Source: CAVQZC01 sp963718315
Lineage (GTDB): Bacteria; Actinomycetota; Thermoleophilia; Gaiellales; JAICJC01
NCBI GenBank assembly: GCA_963718315.1
Contig: CAVQZC010000010.1
Coordinates: 186,001-250,000 of the forward strand
DNA length: 64,000 nt
Direction: 5' to 3'
Shown: in pieces, positions 44,805 through 54,773 of the stretch
How the letters are laid out: every line of letters begins with the position of its first letter
Position numbering within the stretch: the first letter of the stretch is position 1
The notes under the pieces: model-generated
The model's input: only the letters and a program-made list of their open reading frames with translations
The model's database searches: none
Told to the model about the DNA's origin: nothing
Made by a program: the position numbers and the translations under genes

Positions 44805-45719
44805 CTACATGCCGGGCACAAACGAGCGCAGCACGTCGCGGGCGACGTAGCCGGCGATGCTCGGGTTCTCCCGGAGCCTGCGCACCGAGTAGGCGTACCA
44901 GGCGTCACCGTAGGGCACGTAGATCCGCACCCGCTCGCCGGCGGCGATCAGCCGGGCCGAGAGGTGCTCGCGGACACCCAGCAGCATCTGAAACTCGTAC
45001 CGCTCGCGGGGCAGGTGCAGCTCGCGTGCCAGCCGCTGGGTGGCGGCGATCAGCGCCTCGTCATGGGTTGCCGCTGCCACCGTGCAGCCCGCCTTGAAGA
45101 GATCCTCCAGCCGTGCCACGTACTCGCGGTTGATCTCGGCCGGGTCGGTGAAGGCGATCTCCTCGGACTCGACGTAGATCCCCTTCACCAGCCGCACCGA
45201 CGGCATCAGAGGGGCGAGCGCGGCCAGATCATCTTCGGTCCGCCGTAGGTAGGCCTGGAGCACGATGCCCACGTTGTCGTAGCCCTCTCCGCGGAGCTTC
45301 TTGTAGATGCCGATCGTCTGGTCGGTGACCGAGCTGTGCTCCATGTCCACGCGTACGAAGTTGCCGTGCCCGAGGGCCGCCTCGACGACGCGGCGGACGT
45401 TGTTCAGCGCCAGCTCCGGCTCGATCTCCAGGCCCAGCGCGGTCAGCTTCACCGACACATTTGCGTTGAGCCCGGCGGCGGCCACGTCGCCCAGCAGGGC
45501 GACGTACTCGTCGGCGGTCGCCCGGGCGTGGGCGTCGTCCGACACCGACTCGCCGAGCACGTCCAGCGTGGCCGACGCGCCGGTGGCGTTCAGCGTGCGC
45601 ACCGTGTCGAGCGCCTCCGACCGCGTCTCGCCCGCCATGTATGGGTCGGCGAAGTGGCGAACGACCGGCTTCGGGACGGCCGGAAGACACGCAGCGATCA
45701 GCCTGTCGGCGATACGCAC
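44805..45719 (-). CDS. Proline dehydrogenase
   Basis: This FAD enzyme oxidises proline to pyrroline-5-carboxylate. From GTG 45719 the protein has 304 residues, the size of actinobacterial single-domain PRODH. It shows YMAGETRSEALDTVRTLN, VSVKLTALGLEIEPELAL, RVDMEHSSVTDQTIGIY, VRLVKGIYVES, ATHDEALI, YEFQMLLGVRE and RIYVPYGDAWYAYSVRRLRENP. The partner dehydrogenase (P5CDH) is not in the window. Confidence 0.9.
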   Translation of the reverse strand: MRIADRLIAACLPAVPKPVVRHFADPYMAGETRSEALDTVRTLNATGASATLDVLGESVSDDAHARATADEYVALLGDVAAAGLNANVSVKLTALGLEIEPELALNNVRRVVEAALGHGNFVRVDMEHSSVTDQTIGIYKKLRGEGYDNVGIVLQAYLRRTEDDLAALAPLMPSVRLVKGIYVESEEIAFTDPAEINREYVARLEDLFKAGCTVAAATHDEALIAATQRLARELHLPRERYEFQMLLGVREHLSARLIAAGERVRIYVPYGDAWYAYSVRRLRENPSIAGYVARDVLRSFVPGM

Positions 45720-45726
45720 CGGCGCA

Positions 45727-46389
45727 TCATACGAGGGGGAGCCGATAGCGCTCCACGACCTCCTCGACGATGGCCTCTGCGGCCCCGGTGGTGGCGGCCA
45801 TCGCCCGGGCGAAGTCCTCCGGCTGGCCGGCCTGCGCGGCAGCCGCGAGGGCCTCCCACAGCAGCCGTGCTGCGGGCGTCTCCGGCCCCGCCTCGGCAAC
45901 CTCCTCGGCCACCCGCTGCACCTCTCCCAGGGCGGCGCCGACGTCCGCCGCCGCGTACGCCACTGCATCGAGGAACGCCGGGCTGGCGACCCGCGGGCCG
46001 GCGGCGGCGGCCTCCAGCTCGCGGAGCGCCTCCACAGCCGCCCGGCAGGCGGCTGCGCCGGACGCCTCGCCCAGCTGGTCGAGCTGCTGCGCCGTGGCGC
46101 CGAAGCGCTCGATCAGCTCGGGCCCCATCATCGCGCCCGAGGCCTCCTCAGCCCGCTCGGCAAGCGCCAGGATGGTGGCGGCGTCACGCACCAGCTGGCG
46201 GTCGTGGATCGCCTCGTGGCGGGAGTCGATCGCCAGGTAGCTGATCGCCTCGCCCGCGCTGAACGCCAGCACGTAGACCCGCTCACCGGTGCCCGGCTCG
46301 GCCGGGAGCACTCCGACCACCTCCTCGCCGGGCTCGGCATGCGCGGCGGCCGCCGCGTGAGCCTCCTCCAGGTGCTCGACCAGGCTCAC
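45727..46389 (-). CDS. Helical protein of unknown function
   Basis: A 220-residue Ala/Glu-rich protein. The first 70 residues look like a small alpha/beta domain (EEVVGVLPAEPGTGERVYVLAFSAGEAISYLAID); the rest is long amphipathic helices. GTG 46389 overlaps the prenyltransferase stop (GTGA). No family recognised. It lies 7 nt before proline dehydrogenase, so all three may be one unit. Confidence 0.65.
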   Translation of the reverse strand: MSLVEHLEEAHAAAAAHAEPGEEVVGVLPAEPGTGERVYVLAFSAGEAISYLAIDSRHEAIHDRQLVRDAATILALAERAEEASGAMMGPELIERFGATAQQLDQLGEASGAAACRAAVEALRELEAAAAGPRVASPAFLDAVAYAAADVGAALGEVQRVAEEVAEAGPETPAARLLWEALAAAAQAGQPEDFARAMAATTGAAEAIVEEVVERYRLPLV

Positions 46390-47366
46390 GCTGCGCCCTC
46401 CACCGGCGGCGGCACGGCCAGCTTGAGCTCGAGCGCGACCAGGCCGGCGGCGATCGGCAGGGTGACCGCCAGCGCCGGCACCAGCAGCGCCGCCGCTCCC
46501 AGCGCCCCGACCACGCCGCAGGCGATGACCGCCAGCTCGCGGTTGGTCACCGAGGCCAGGTCGGCGGGGTCACACGCGACGTGCGCCCAGAGGCCCCCGA
46601 GGTACGCGACCACCAGCGGCAGCACCAGCGGTTCGCGCGCGGCGGCCAGCGCGGCTGCCGCCAGCGCCAGCGCGGCCCAGCCGACGGCGTAGCGGTGCCC
46701 GGCGACCAGCCCGAGGACGACGATCGACGTGCGCTTGGGCGGATCTGCGGTCTGATCGGCATCCCGGTCGAGATAGTGGTGCATCATCAGCATCGAGACG
46801 GCGTAGGCAGACACCGCCACCGATGCGATGCCGACCGTCAGCGAGATGCTGGACGCCTGCAGCAGCGCGGATCCGGTCACGCACAGGACGACGCAGACGA
46901 AGGCCACCGCCTCCCCCAGGAACGGGTGATAGGCGGCGCGCACCGGCGGCAGCGTGTAGATGATCGCGCCGGCCACGCCGGCCAGCCCGAACGGCAGCAT
47001 CACCAGCCCGCGCGACCACACCATCAGCAGGCCGAGGACGACGGTCGCGGCCAGCGACACCCAGAACACCGTCGCCAGCGCGTCGGTCGAGAGCAGGCCC
47101 GAGGTGACCACCTTGCTCCCACCCGAGATCACACGGGGCGAGGGATGGCCGTCCGTGCCCGACCGCCAGTCCTCGATCTCGTTCACCGTGTGCGCCAGCA
47201 GGCCCTGGATGAGCACGCCGAGCGCGACCGCACCCAGGTAGTAGGCCGTGTGGAACTCACCGCCGTGCGCAGCCAGAGCAGAACCGAGCGTGATGGCGGA
47301 GAAACTCCACAGCAGCACCGGGATGACGCGTATTTCCAGCCACACCCCGCGAAAGCTGTCCCTCAT
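46386..47366 (-). CDS. UbiA-family prenyltransferase-like membrane protein
   Basis: About 326 residues from ATG 47366 with eight or nine transmembrane segments. The first Asp-rich motif reads NEIEDWRSGTD where UbiA/MenA proteins have NDxxD, and the second is YLDRDADQTADPPKRT, close to the usual DxxxD. The family transfers isoprenoid chains to aromatic acceptors, as in menaquinone synthesis. The Glu for Asp in motif 1 is unusual. An ORF extension to 47468 overlaps the divergent gene and is not used. Confidence 0.82.
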   Translation of the reverse strand: MRDSFRGVWLEIRVIPVLLWSFSAITLGSALAAHGGEFHTAYYLGAVALGVLIQGLLAHTVNEIEDWRSGTDGHPSPRVISGGSKVVTSGLLSTDALATVFWVSLAATVVLGLLMVWSRGLVMLPFGLAGVAGAIIYTLPPVRAAYHPFLGEAVAFVCVVLCVTGSALLQASSISLTVGIASVAVSAYAVSMLMMHHYLDRDADQTADPPKRTSIVVLGLVAGHRYAVGWAALALAAAALAAAREPLVLPLVVAYLGGLWAHVACDPADLASVTNRELAVIACGVVGALGAAALLVPALAVTLPIAAGLVALELKLAVPPPVEGAA

Positions 47367-47425
47367 CGAGGCTGACCCTACCAGCCGGTCGCCGATCTGT
47401 CCGAGCGGGTTCCTACCATCGTACG

Positions 47426-47626
47426 ATGGCAGTTGCACAGGCGATCGAACCGGGCGGTGCTGTCTCACCCGAGGTCGAGGCGTGGCGTCTCCACGTGCTG
47501 TTGCAGGCCGGCTATCCCGTCAACGTCGCCGAGCGGCTGGCGCGGTCGGACGCCGATCTGCACAAGGCAGTGGAGATGCTGAGCCAGGGGTGCTCCGCCC
47601 ACGTGGTAGCCCGGATCCTAACCTGA
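47426..47626 (+). CDS. Small conserved-looking protein, unknown function
   Basis: A 66-residue protein (AVSPEVEAWRLHVLLQAGYP and ERLARSDADLHKAVEMLSQG) that appears to be two or three helices. It lies 14 nt before xseA on the same strand and 59 nt from the divergent prenyltransferase. Function unknown. Confidence 0.6.
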   Translation: MAVAQAIEPGGAVSPEVEAWRLHVLLQAGYPVNVAERLARSDADLHKAVEMLSQGCSAHVVARILT

Positions 47627-47640
47627 GGCCAGTTGGAGGC

Positions 47641-48899
47641 ATGGGCAGCGAACCGCCATCAGGCGCGGGTGGGAAGCCGACCCCGACCCTCTACGGAGAC
47701 CGCCCGGTCTACTCCGTCGCCGCCTTCAACCAGGGCGTGGCCGGGTGGCTCACGCGCCTGCCCAACGTCTGGGTCGAGGGCGAGGTCGCCGAGCTGCGGT
47801 CGGCCGACCGCTGGTCGCTGGCGTTCCTGACGCTGAAGGACGCCGACGGCGCGTCGTCGCTGCCGGCCGTGATCACGCGCGAGCGGCTCGAGCAGATCGA
47901 TCCGCCGCTGGTGGCGGGTGACCGCGTCCACGCGCTGGGCCGCTCGGAGCTGTTCCGGCGCCGGGGGCAGGTCAGCTTCCGGATCCTCCGGATCGAGCGG
48001 TACGGGCTGGGCATGCTGCTGCGGCGGATCGAGGAGCTGCGCAAAGCGCTGGCGGCCGACGGGTTGTTCGCCGCGGAGCGGAAGCGGCCGCTGCCGTTCC
48101 TGCCCCGCATCATCGGGCTGATCTGCGGCACCGACGCCGCCGCCCGCCGCGACGTCGTCGAGACCGCGGGCCGCCGCTACCCGCCGGCCCGCTTCCGGAT
48201 CATCGAGACGACCGTGCAGGGGACCTCGGCGCCGGGCCTCATCGGCGGCGCCCTGCGGACGCTCGACGCCGACCCAGAGGTGGACGTGATCGTCCTCGCC
48301 CGGGGCGGCGGCAGCTTCGAGGATCTGCTGCCCTTCTCGGACGAGCGGGTCGTCCGCGCCGTGGCCGACTGCGCGACGCCGGTGGTCTCGGCCATCGGCC
48401 ACGAAGAGGACACGCCGCTGGTCGACCTGGCGGCCGACGTCCGCGCCGGCACGCCCAGCCTGGCGGGCCGCCTGATCGTTCCCGACTACGCCGCCGTCAC
48501 CGCTCAGCTCGACGCCATGCTGGCACGCGGCGGTCGTGCGCTCGAGTCGCACCACGGGACGCGCCCGCGAGCGGCTCCTGCTGCTGGTCGGCGCGGCCGG
48601 CGTTCGCCGACCCCGCAAGCTGGATCGCGACCCGGCGCCAGACGCTGCTGCTGGCCCGCTCGGCGCTTGACCGCTGGCCGCAGCAGCGCCTGGAGCGAGA
48701 GCGCGGACGGCTGGGAGCTGCCCGCGACCGGCTGCGCGTGCTGGGGCCCGCCGCCACCCTGGAGCGCGGGTATGCGATCGTGCAGGATCGAAGCGGCGCG
48801 GTCGTCCGTCAGAGCGCGTCGGTCGCCGCCGGCGATGAGATCGCGGTTCGGCTCGCGGCCGGCAGGCTGGCCGCGCGGGTCGAGGAGGTGATCGAATGA
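47641..48899 (+). CDS. xseA: Exodeoxyribonuclease VII large subunit (frame breaks)
   Basis: XseA with XseB degrades single-stranded DNA. From ATG 47641 the OB-fold (VWVEGEVAELRSADRWSLAFLTLKD-like) and catalytic core (PRIIGLICGTDAAARRDV, DVIVLARGGGSFEDL, PVVSAIGHEEDTPLVDLAADVRA) are intact to about residue 300. The frame then changes near 48555 and 48590, after which the helical C terminus resumes (LERGYAIVQDRSGAVVRQSAS) and ends at 48897-48899, overlapping xseB by 4 nt. Joined length is about 419 residues. Confidence 0.88.
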
Positions 48900-49117
48900 C
48901 CGACGAGCTGACGTTCGAGCAGGCGCGGGACGAGCTGGAGGAGATCGTCCGCCGCCTCGAGGAGGGGCGGATCTCGCTGGACGAGTCGCTGGCCCTGTGG
49001 GAGCGCGGGGAGCAGCTGAACGAGCTGTGCCGGGCTCGCCTCGACCAGGCCGAGCAACGCGTGGCGGAGCTGCTGGAGCGGCTGGGGCGCACGCCGCCCT
49101 CGGCTGACGCCGGCTAG
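48896..49117 (+). CDS. xseB: Exodeoxyribonuclease VII small subunit
   Basis: A 73-residue protein with the XseB pattern LTFEQARDELEEIVRRLEEG and ISLDESLALWERGEQLNELCR. Its ATG overlaps the xseA stop (ATGA), the standard arrangement. Its stop overlaps the end of the convergent kinase-like gene by 4 nt. Confidence 0.93.
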   Translation: MTDELTFEQARDELEEIVRRLEEGRISLDESLALWERGEQLNELCRARLDQAEQRVAELLERLGRTPPSADAG

Positions 49118-49645
49118 CGGGGCAGCGAGCCCAGGAAGCGGTCGATGTCGCGCTGCGAGCGCAGCCGGACGACGCGCTTCGCGGCGTACTCCTCACCCGC
49201 GAGTCGCGTCGGCAGCACCCGCCGGTAGTGGCGGTGGGTCCGCATCGCCCACCCGACCAACGACTCGCGACCGCCGAATCCGTCCTTGAACGATTCCCGG
49301 TTGCCGTTCCACAGCTCCTCGTGGCGCGCCATCCGCAGCAGAGTGCGCCGCACCAGTCGCCCGATCGTCAGCGCGAAGGGCAGGTCGATCCAGATGATCG
49401 TGTCGGCCGCCTCGGGCACCATGGTGCCCAGCTTCTGGTGGTACATGCCGTCGATCACCCAGCCGTCGCGCGGCGACGATCGGCGCGATCAGCTCCCGGA
49501 ACGCCTCGGGCGTCGGCTCGGCCCAGTTCGGGCCGTGGTGCAGTGCATCCAGTTCGATGTGCTCGACGCCAAGCCGATCCGCGATCGCCGCACCCAGCGT
49601 GGTCTTACCCGAGCCGCTCGCTCCGATCACCGATACCCGGCGCAC
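49114..49645 (-). CDS. Adenylate kinase-like P-loop protein (frameshifted)
   Basis: Two frames join into about 177 residues. From GTG 49645 come VSVIGASGSGKTTLGAAIAD (P-loop) and LGVEHIELDALHHGPNW; near 49475 the frame changes to DGMYHQKLGTMVPEAADTII, then IDLPFALTIGRLVRRTLLR. This matches the AAA-type topology-modulation/FlaR-like kinase group, whose substrates are unclear. It overlaps the acyl-CoA dehydrogenase stop by 19 nt. Confidence 0.7.
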
Positions 49646-50849
49646 GGCGCGATCCGATCTAGACGGACAAGCAGCCGGTCGACCCCGCGCCGCTCCAGGC
49701 CGCGGGCGACGATCAGCCGCTGGATCTCGCTGGTGCCCTCCCAGATGCGGTCGACGCGCAGCTCGCGCAGGAACCGCTCGGCCACGTTGGTGCGCATGTA
49801 GCCGCGACCTCCGAAGGCCTGCACGCACCGGTCGGCGCAGCGGTAGGCCGCCTCGGCGGCGAACAGCTTGGTCATGCTGGCGCGGGCGTGGACGAGCTTG
49901 CGGTCGACGGACGGGTCGTCTGCCAGCTGGGCCGTGTGGTAGACCAGCAGCCGGGCGGCCACGCAGTCGGCGGCCGAGTCGGCCAGCGGGAAGCTGACGC
50001 CCTGGAAGTCGAAGATCCGGGTCTCGAACTGCACCCGGTCGAGCGACCACTCGACCGTCTCGTGCAGCAGCCGCCGCATCGCCCCGACGCAGCGGGCGCC
50101 GATGTGGATCCGCTCCTCGACGAACCACTCGTTCTGCCGCTCGTCGCCCTTGCCGATCCACCTCCTCCCCGCCCAGCACCGCGTCGGCCGGCAGCTCGGC
50201 AGTCGAACCGGATGGTGGGATGGCCGTGCGGGTAGTTGTGCGTGAACGGCGGGTCGTCGACGAACTCGATGCCGGGGGTGTCGCGGTCGACCAGGAACAG
50301 CGTCGGCAGCCGAGCGTCCCCGTCGCACGACGTTCACCATCACGATGTAGTAGTCGCAGACGTCGCCCGACGTGACGAACCACTTCTCGGCCTGCAGGTG
50401 CCAGCCGTCGCCCGTCGCGCACCGCCGTCCCGGCGATGCCGCCCGCATCCGACCCGGCGCTCGCCCTCGGTGACCGCGTAGGCGTCGGCGCGCTCGCCGC
50501 GCATGCGTCGGCATCAGGTAGCGCTCGATCTGCTCGGGGGTGCCCTTCGAGAGCACGTTGTAGGCGCCGTCCATGTGCCACCAGATGCCGTTGGTGTTGC
50601 GGCCCAGCTCCTCGTGGACGAGCACCTGCTCGAACGCCGACCAGCCCTGCCCGCCGTACTCCTGCGAATGGTTGCCGCCGGCCAGCCCCCGCTCGCGCGC
50701 CTCGTCGCTTCACGCGCTTCGCGGTCTCCGCCGGGAGCCGGCCGCCGGCCAGCTCCGCCGTCGACCTCGAGCGGGATCAGCACCTCGTCCACGTAGCCGG
50801 CGGCGCGGTCGCGCAGCTCGCGCTCCGCGTCGGTCAGGGCAAAGTCCAC
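49627..50849 (-). CDS. Acyl-CoA dehydrogenase-like flavoprotein (several frame breaks)
   Basis: Family sequence appears in all three minus frames. The pieces are VDFALTDAERELRDRAAGYV (GTG 50849), VLVHEELGRNTNGIWWHMDG, WHLQAEKWFVTSGDVCDYYI, RIHIGARCVGAMRRLLHETV and QAFGGRGYMRTNVAERFLRE followed by RIWEGTSEIQRLIVARGL with the usual C-terminal signature. At least four frame changes are needed over about 400 residues. The enzyme would oxidise an acyl-CoA or similar compound. It is the third gene of the TetR-Rieske operon. Either a decayed gene or a badly sequenced stretch. Confidence 0.7.
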
Positions 50850-51188
50850 GTCAGCTCCTCGAGTCGTCGGCGTTCGGGTTCGTCGGACGGCTCCTCCGGG
50901 CGGAGGGCCGGTACCAGCAGGTATTGCTCGCGCAGCACGGCCGCCAGCCGCCGTGCCGTATCCTCGTCGCCGCCCTCGGCAACAGCCAGCTCCAGCCGCT
51001 GACCGGCAGTCGCGCAGGTAGTCGAACCAGGAGCGGATCGAGCCGTCGTGGACCAGATGCTCGATCCGGTGCAGCCTCACGTCGGCCCGGGCCTGCGACA
51101 GGGCGTCCATCAGCGCCGGCACCTCGCGCTCGACCTCCGGCGTCAGGAACAGCCAGGCGTCACGCCCCGCCGGGTAGGTCGGGGTCAC
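50834..51188 (-). CDS. Small protein between Rieske oxygenase and dehydrogenase (frameshifted)
   Basis: GTG 51188 overlaps the Rieske stop (GTGA). It reads VTPTYPAGRDAWLFLTPEVE, HRIEHLVHDGSIRSWFDYLRD, then after a frame change near 51005 TAGQRLELAVAEGGDEDTAR to a stop at 50834-50836 inside the dehydrogenase start. The joined protein has about 117 residues. No family recognised; translational coupling on both sides implies it belongs to the oxygenase pathway. Confidence 0.5.
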
Positions 51189-52299
51189 GGCTCGTCGATG
51201 CCCGGGACGTGCGCGCGCAGCAGGTCGTGGAAGTGCAGCACGCCGTTCTCGTTGCGGTTGAGGACGCCGCGCTCGTAGGTGCGCGACTCCAGCCCGGCCT
51301 GCACCATGTCGCACAGCTCCACGTCCTCGTCCATCACCTTGGAGTTGAACCGCCAGTTGATCTTCCGCACCAGGCGGTCGCGAAGGGCGGTCGAGCCCGA
51401 GTGGTAGACCCGCGCCTCGGTCCTGGTGTGCCGCAGGCCGTCGGGGAACAGCTGCCAGGTGTCGAGCTGATCGGGATAGATGTCGATGAACGTCGCCGGC
51501 CACAGGTGCACGTACGTCCAGGAGCCGTTCAGCTCCTCGGGGAAGCCGGCCATCGGGCGCATCAGGCGCTGGTAGAGCCGCTCGGCGTAGTGCTTGGACG
51601 GCTTGTCGCGCATCGGCCCGTCGATCCAGGTGTGGTTCTTGGCCGGCGTCGCCAGGTAGCGCTTGTAGTCGAGCAGCCGCAGCAGCCCGGGATGGCCGAT
51701 CGGGATGTGGTAGCCCTCCAGGTAGTTGTCGGCGATCACCTTCCAGTTGTGGTTGAAGCGCGTTCGGGTACCGCCCGCCGGCCTGCAGGTCGCGCATGTC
51801 GGAGCCGCTCCAGCTTCTCGCCGAGGTCGCCGAAGTACGTCTCCAGCGGCTCCGTCTCCTCGCTCATGCAGACGAACACGAGGCCGGAGAGCTCGCCGAC
51901 GCGGAACGACGGCAGGGCCACCGCCTCGCGGTCGAGGTTGTCGAAGCCGCGCGCCTCGGGGACGGCGGCCAGCCGGCCGTCCGGCCGGTAGGTCCAGCCG
52001 TGGTACGGGCAGCGCAGCACCTTCGGGCAGGAGCCCTCGCCGGTCAGGATCCGGGCCGCGCGATGGCGGCAGACATTGGACAGAGCGCGCAGGTTGCCGT
52101 CGGGATCGCGCAGCACGGCGACCGGCTCACCGGCGATCGAGGTCGTCCAGTACGAGCCCGGCTCGGCGACGTCGCTGGCGTGGCAGGCGAAGATCCACGA
52201 GCGCATGAACACCTCGCGCATCTCGCGCTCGTAGATCTCGGGCGACACGTACGCCCGGGCGGGAAGGGTCTGGCTGGTGGACTGCGCGACTGCGCTCAT
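51185..52299 (-). CDS. Rieske-type ring-hydroxylating oxygenase, alpha subunit (frame breaks)
   Basis: The N-terminal frame has the Rieske [2Fe-2S] ligands in NVCRHRAARIL and LRCPYHGWTYRPDG. The C-terminal frame has the mononuclear iron site DNYLEGYHIPIGHPG. Two frame changes lie between 51740 and 51810. Length about 370 residues. Such enzymes hydroxylate aromatic rings or demethylate N-methyl compounds with a separate reductase, which is not seen here. ATG 52299 overlaps the TetR stop. Confidence 0.85.
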
Positions 52300-52910
52300 A
52301 GAGTGCTCCTTGTCGGTTGCCCGAGCCCCAGCTCGAGCCGGAGCGCGCCGCGGATCAGGTCCTGCGCGCGCTCGTGATCGATGCTTTCGATGATGATCGA
52401 CAGCCCGAGACCGTCGACCACTGCCGCCAGCCGCAGCGCGGAGTCCTGCGGGACGATATCGGAGGAGATCTCCCCCGCCTCCTGGGCGTCGGAGATCACC
52501 TCGGCGATCTGATTGTTCCAGTACTCGGTCGAGCGCTGGACGCTCCCGCGCAGCGCCTCGTCATAGATCGCGCTGCGCCACATCTCGACCCACAGGATCC
52601 AGTCCTCGCGGAATAGCGGATCCGCGCCGGCGTAGAGCAGCAGCAGCCGCTCCAGGCGGGGCAGCGGCCGCTCGATCCGCTGGATCACATCCAGCGCAGC
52701 CCGGTCGGTCTTGTCCTCCGCGTGCTCGAACGCGTGCACCAGCAGGTCGGAACGGGTGGCGAAGTAGTAGTGGATGAGGGCGCTCGAGACACCCGCCTCG
52801 CGGGCGACGGCGCCCATCCGCAACCCGTCGGCGCCACGCCGCGCGATAACGCGACACGCGGCTTCGAGGATCTGGGTTCGGCGGTCGCCGTTCGCGTGGT
52901 TGGTGGTCAT
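52296..52910 (-). CDS. TetR-family regulator (BetI-like)
   Basis: The 204-residue protein has helix-turn-helix QILEAACRVIARRGADGLRM through VSSALIHYYFATRSDLLVHA (about 12-58) and a C-terminal domain like BetI relatives (LRLAAVVDGLGLSIIIE). It is the first gene of the Rieske operon, with a palindrome 12 nt before its start, so it probably represses itself and the oxygenase genes until a substrate binds. Confidence 0.9.
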   Translation of the reverse strand: MTTNHANGDRRTQILEAACRVIARRGADGLRMGAVAREAGVSSALIHYYFATRSDLLVHAFEHAEDKTDRAALDVIQRIERPLPRLERLLLLYAGADPLFREDWILWVEMWRSAIYDEALRGSVQRSTEYWNNQIAEVISDAQEAGEISSDIVPQDSALRLAAVVDGLGLSIIIESIDHERAQDLIRGALRLELGLGQPTRSTL

Positions 52911-52921
52911 CCGGGCAGCTC

Positions 52922-52941
52922 TTGACTAACTGGTCAGTCAA
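52922..52941. promoter_or_regulatory. TetR operator
   Basis: TTGACTAACTGGTCAGTCAA is an inverted repeat with perfect 6-nt outer arms (TTGACT/AGTCAA) and near-symmetric inner bases, 12 nt upstream of the TetR start. It is the size and type of TetR/BetI operators and probably overlaps the operon promoter. Confidence 0.75.
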
Positions 52942-52966
52942 CCCAGGATACAGGATCTGCCGCGAT

Positions 52967-53953
52967 TCAGGCCCCGCGGCCGCCACTCCAGGCCGCCGGC
53001 GGGACGACCTCGCCAGACCCCAGGGAGCGATCGTACCCCAACCCGGCGGCGGCCTCCGCTTCGCCGGTCACCCGCCGGCGCCCCGGGCGCCGGCCCAGGC
53101 CATCGAGCAATGCGACGTCAGCTTCGTCGAGCTCGATGTCGATCGCCGCCACGTTCTCTTCGAGATGGGCAACCGAGCTTGTGCCGGGAATCAGAAGCAT
53201 CCGGTCGTACCGAGCCAGCAGCCAGGCCAGGGCGATCTGGGTGGGCGTGGCCGCGTGCTTCTCGGACACCCGCGCGACGATCTCGTCTGCCGCCAGCCGG
53301 GCCGGGCCACGCATGTAACCGGTGCCCAGGGGGCCGAATGGGACAAAGGCAATTCCGTGCTCTCGGGCGAACACGAGCAGATCGTCGTCCTGGCGGTCGA
53401 TGACGCTGTAGCCGTTCTGGATCTCGGCGACGTCGACGAGTCGGAGCGCGCGGCGGACGGTGGCCTGGTCGACGTTCGAAAGCCCGATCAGGTCGAGCTT
53501 GCCCTCCCGCCGCAGATCGTCCAGCACGCCCAGCTGGTCCTCCAGCGGAACGACGCCATCTCCGCCGGCGTGGACGAGGCGCAGGTTGACGAGATCCAGC
53601 CGGTCGACCCGCAGCGACCGGAGGTTGGCCTCGACCCCGTCCCTCAGCTGGTCGGGCCGCTGTGCTGCAAGAACACCCCCGGTGGAGTCGCGGCGAGCGC
53701 CCACCTTGCTGACCAGCCTGAGCTCCTGTGGGTAGGGGTAGAGCGTCTCGCGAATCAGGTCGTTGACGACGTCGGGGCCGTAGTACTGGGCAGTGTCGAT
53801 GTGGTTGACCCCGAGCTCCAGCGCTCGGCGGAGGACAGCCTGCGCCTCGGCCCGGTCGCGGGGCGGCCCGAACACGCCCGGGCCGGCAAGCTGCATCGCC
53901 CCGAATCCCATCCGGTTGATCGGCCTGTCGCCGAGGGATGTCGTCGGTTGCAT
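52967..53953 (-). CDS. Aldo/keto reductase
   Basis: From ATG 53953 (MQPTTSLGDRPINRMGFGAM) the protein has about 328 residues. It has the catalytic Asp and Tyr in GVNHIDTAQYYGPD, Lys in LRLVSKVGARR, and LVNLRLVHAGGDG where most relatives have the catalytic His (LHRxD), here replaced. NADPH-binding IPGTSSVAHLEENVAA is present. Substrate unknown. A longer start to 54040 has no ribosome site advantage. Confidence 0.85.
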   Translation of the reverse strand: MQPTTSLGDRPINRMGFGAMQLAGPGVFGPPRDRAEAQAVLRRALELGVNHIDTAQYYGPDVVNDLIRETLYPYPQELRLVSKVGARRDSTGGVLAAQRPDQLRDGVEANLRSLRVDRLDLVNLRLVHAGGDGVVPLEDQLGVLDDLRREGKLDLIGLSNVDQATVRRALRLVDVAEIQNGYSVIDRQDDDLLVFAREHGIAFVPFGPLGTGYMRGPARLAADEIVARVSEKHAATPTQIALAWLLARYDRMLLIPGTSSVAHLEENVAAIDIELDEADVALLDGLGRRPGRRRVTGEAEAAAGLGYDRSLGSGEVVPPAAWSGGRGA

Positions 53954-54146
53954 CTGACGTCGGATCATCGCGCTGCGGCTCGGCGATCGAATCCTGGAAC
54001 TCACTGGTCCGGCCGCAGCACCAGACAGCCTGGGCGTCACGGACTACGGGTTTCCCGGATGCGACTCGGCAGCCGGCAGGCGACGATGCCGCCAGGTTCG
54101 CTGACGTCCGTACACGTCCCGCAGTCGGGGCGGGAAGGAGCTCTCC

Positions 54147-54722
54147 ATGACCCGGATCGGCATCATCCTCGGTAGCACGCGCCCGAATCGCAACGGCGAA
54201 CAGGTCGCCCGCTGGGTGTTCGACATTGCCTCCCGCCGGGACGACGCGGAGTTCGAGCTGATCGACCTGCGCGACTATCCGCTGCCGCACCTGGACGAGG
54301 GGCTCCCGGCCTCGATGGGCCAGTACGCGAACGAGCACACCCGCCAGTGGGCACAGAAGATCGCGTCGTTCGACGGGTTCGTCATGGTCACGCCGGAGTA
54401 CAACCACAGCACCTCCGGCGTCCTGAAGAATGCGATCGACTACCTGTACGCCGAGTGGAACAACAAGGCGGTCGGCTTCGTCTCCTACGGAGCGGTCGGC
54501 GGTGCGCGCGCCGCGGAGCACCTGCGGTTGATCTCCGCCGAGCTGCAGATGGCCGATGTCCGCCAGCAGGTCGCCCTCTCGCTCCTCACCGAGTTCGAGA
54601 ACTTCTCGGTCTTCAAGCCGAGCGACTACAACGTTCAGTCTCTCGAGATTCTGCTCGGCCAGGTGATCGCGTGGAGCAAGGCGCTCGCGCCGCTGCGTGA
54701 GGCCGCCGCCGCGATGTCCTGA
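54147..54722 (+). CDS. NAD(P)H-dependent FMN reductase
   Basis: A 191-residue flavodoxin-fold reductase. It has FMN phosphate loop GSTRPNRNGEQVARWV, TPEYNHSTSGVLKNAIDYLY and SYGAVGGARAAEHLR, the full NADPH-dependent FMN reductase/azoreductase signature. A GGAAGGAG site precedes ATG 54147. It may supply reduced flavin or act on quinones. It is divergent from the aldo/keto reductase across 193 nt in which I see no clear operator. Confidence 0.92.
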   Translation: MTRIGIILGSTRPNRNGEQVARWVFDIASRRDDAEFELIDLRDYPLPHLDEGLPASMGQYANEHTRQWAQKIASFDGFVMVTPEYNHSTSGVLKNAIDYLYAEWNNKAVGFVSYGAVGGARAAEHLRLISAELQMADVRQQVALSLLTEFENFSVFKPSDYNVQSLEILLGQVIAWSKALAPLREAAAAMS

Positions 54723-54773
54723 TCATCCGTCGCCGTAAAAGGGATCAGCCGTCCGGGTGGCGAACCTTTCGCG

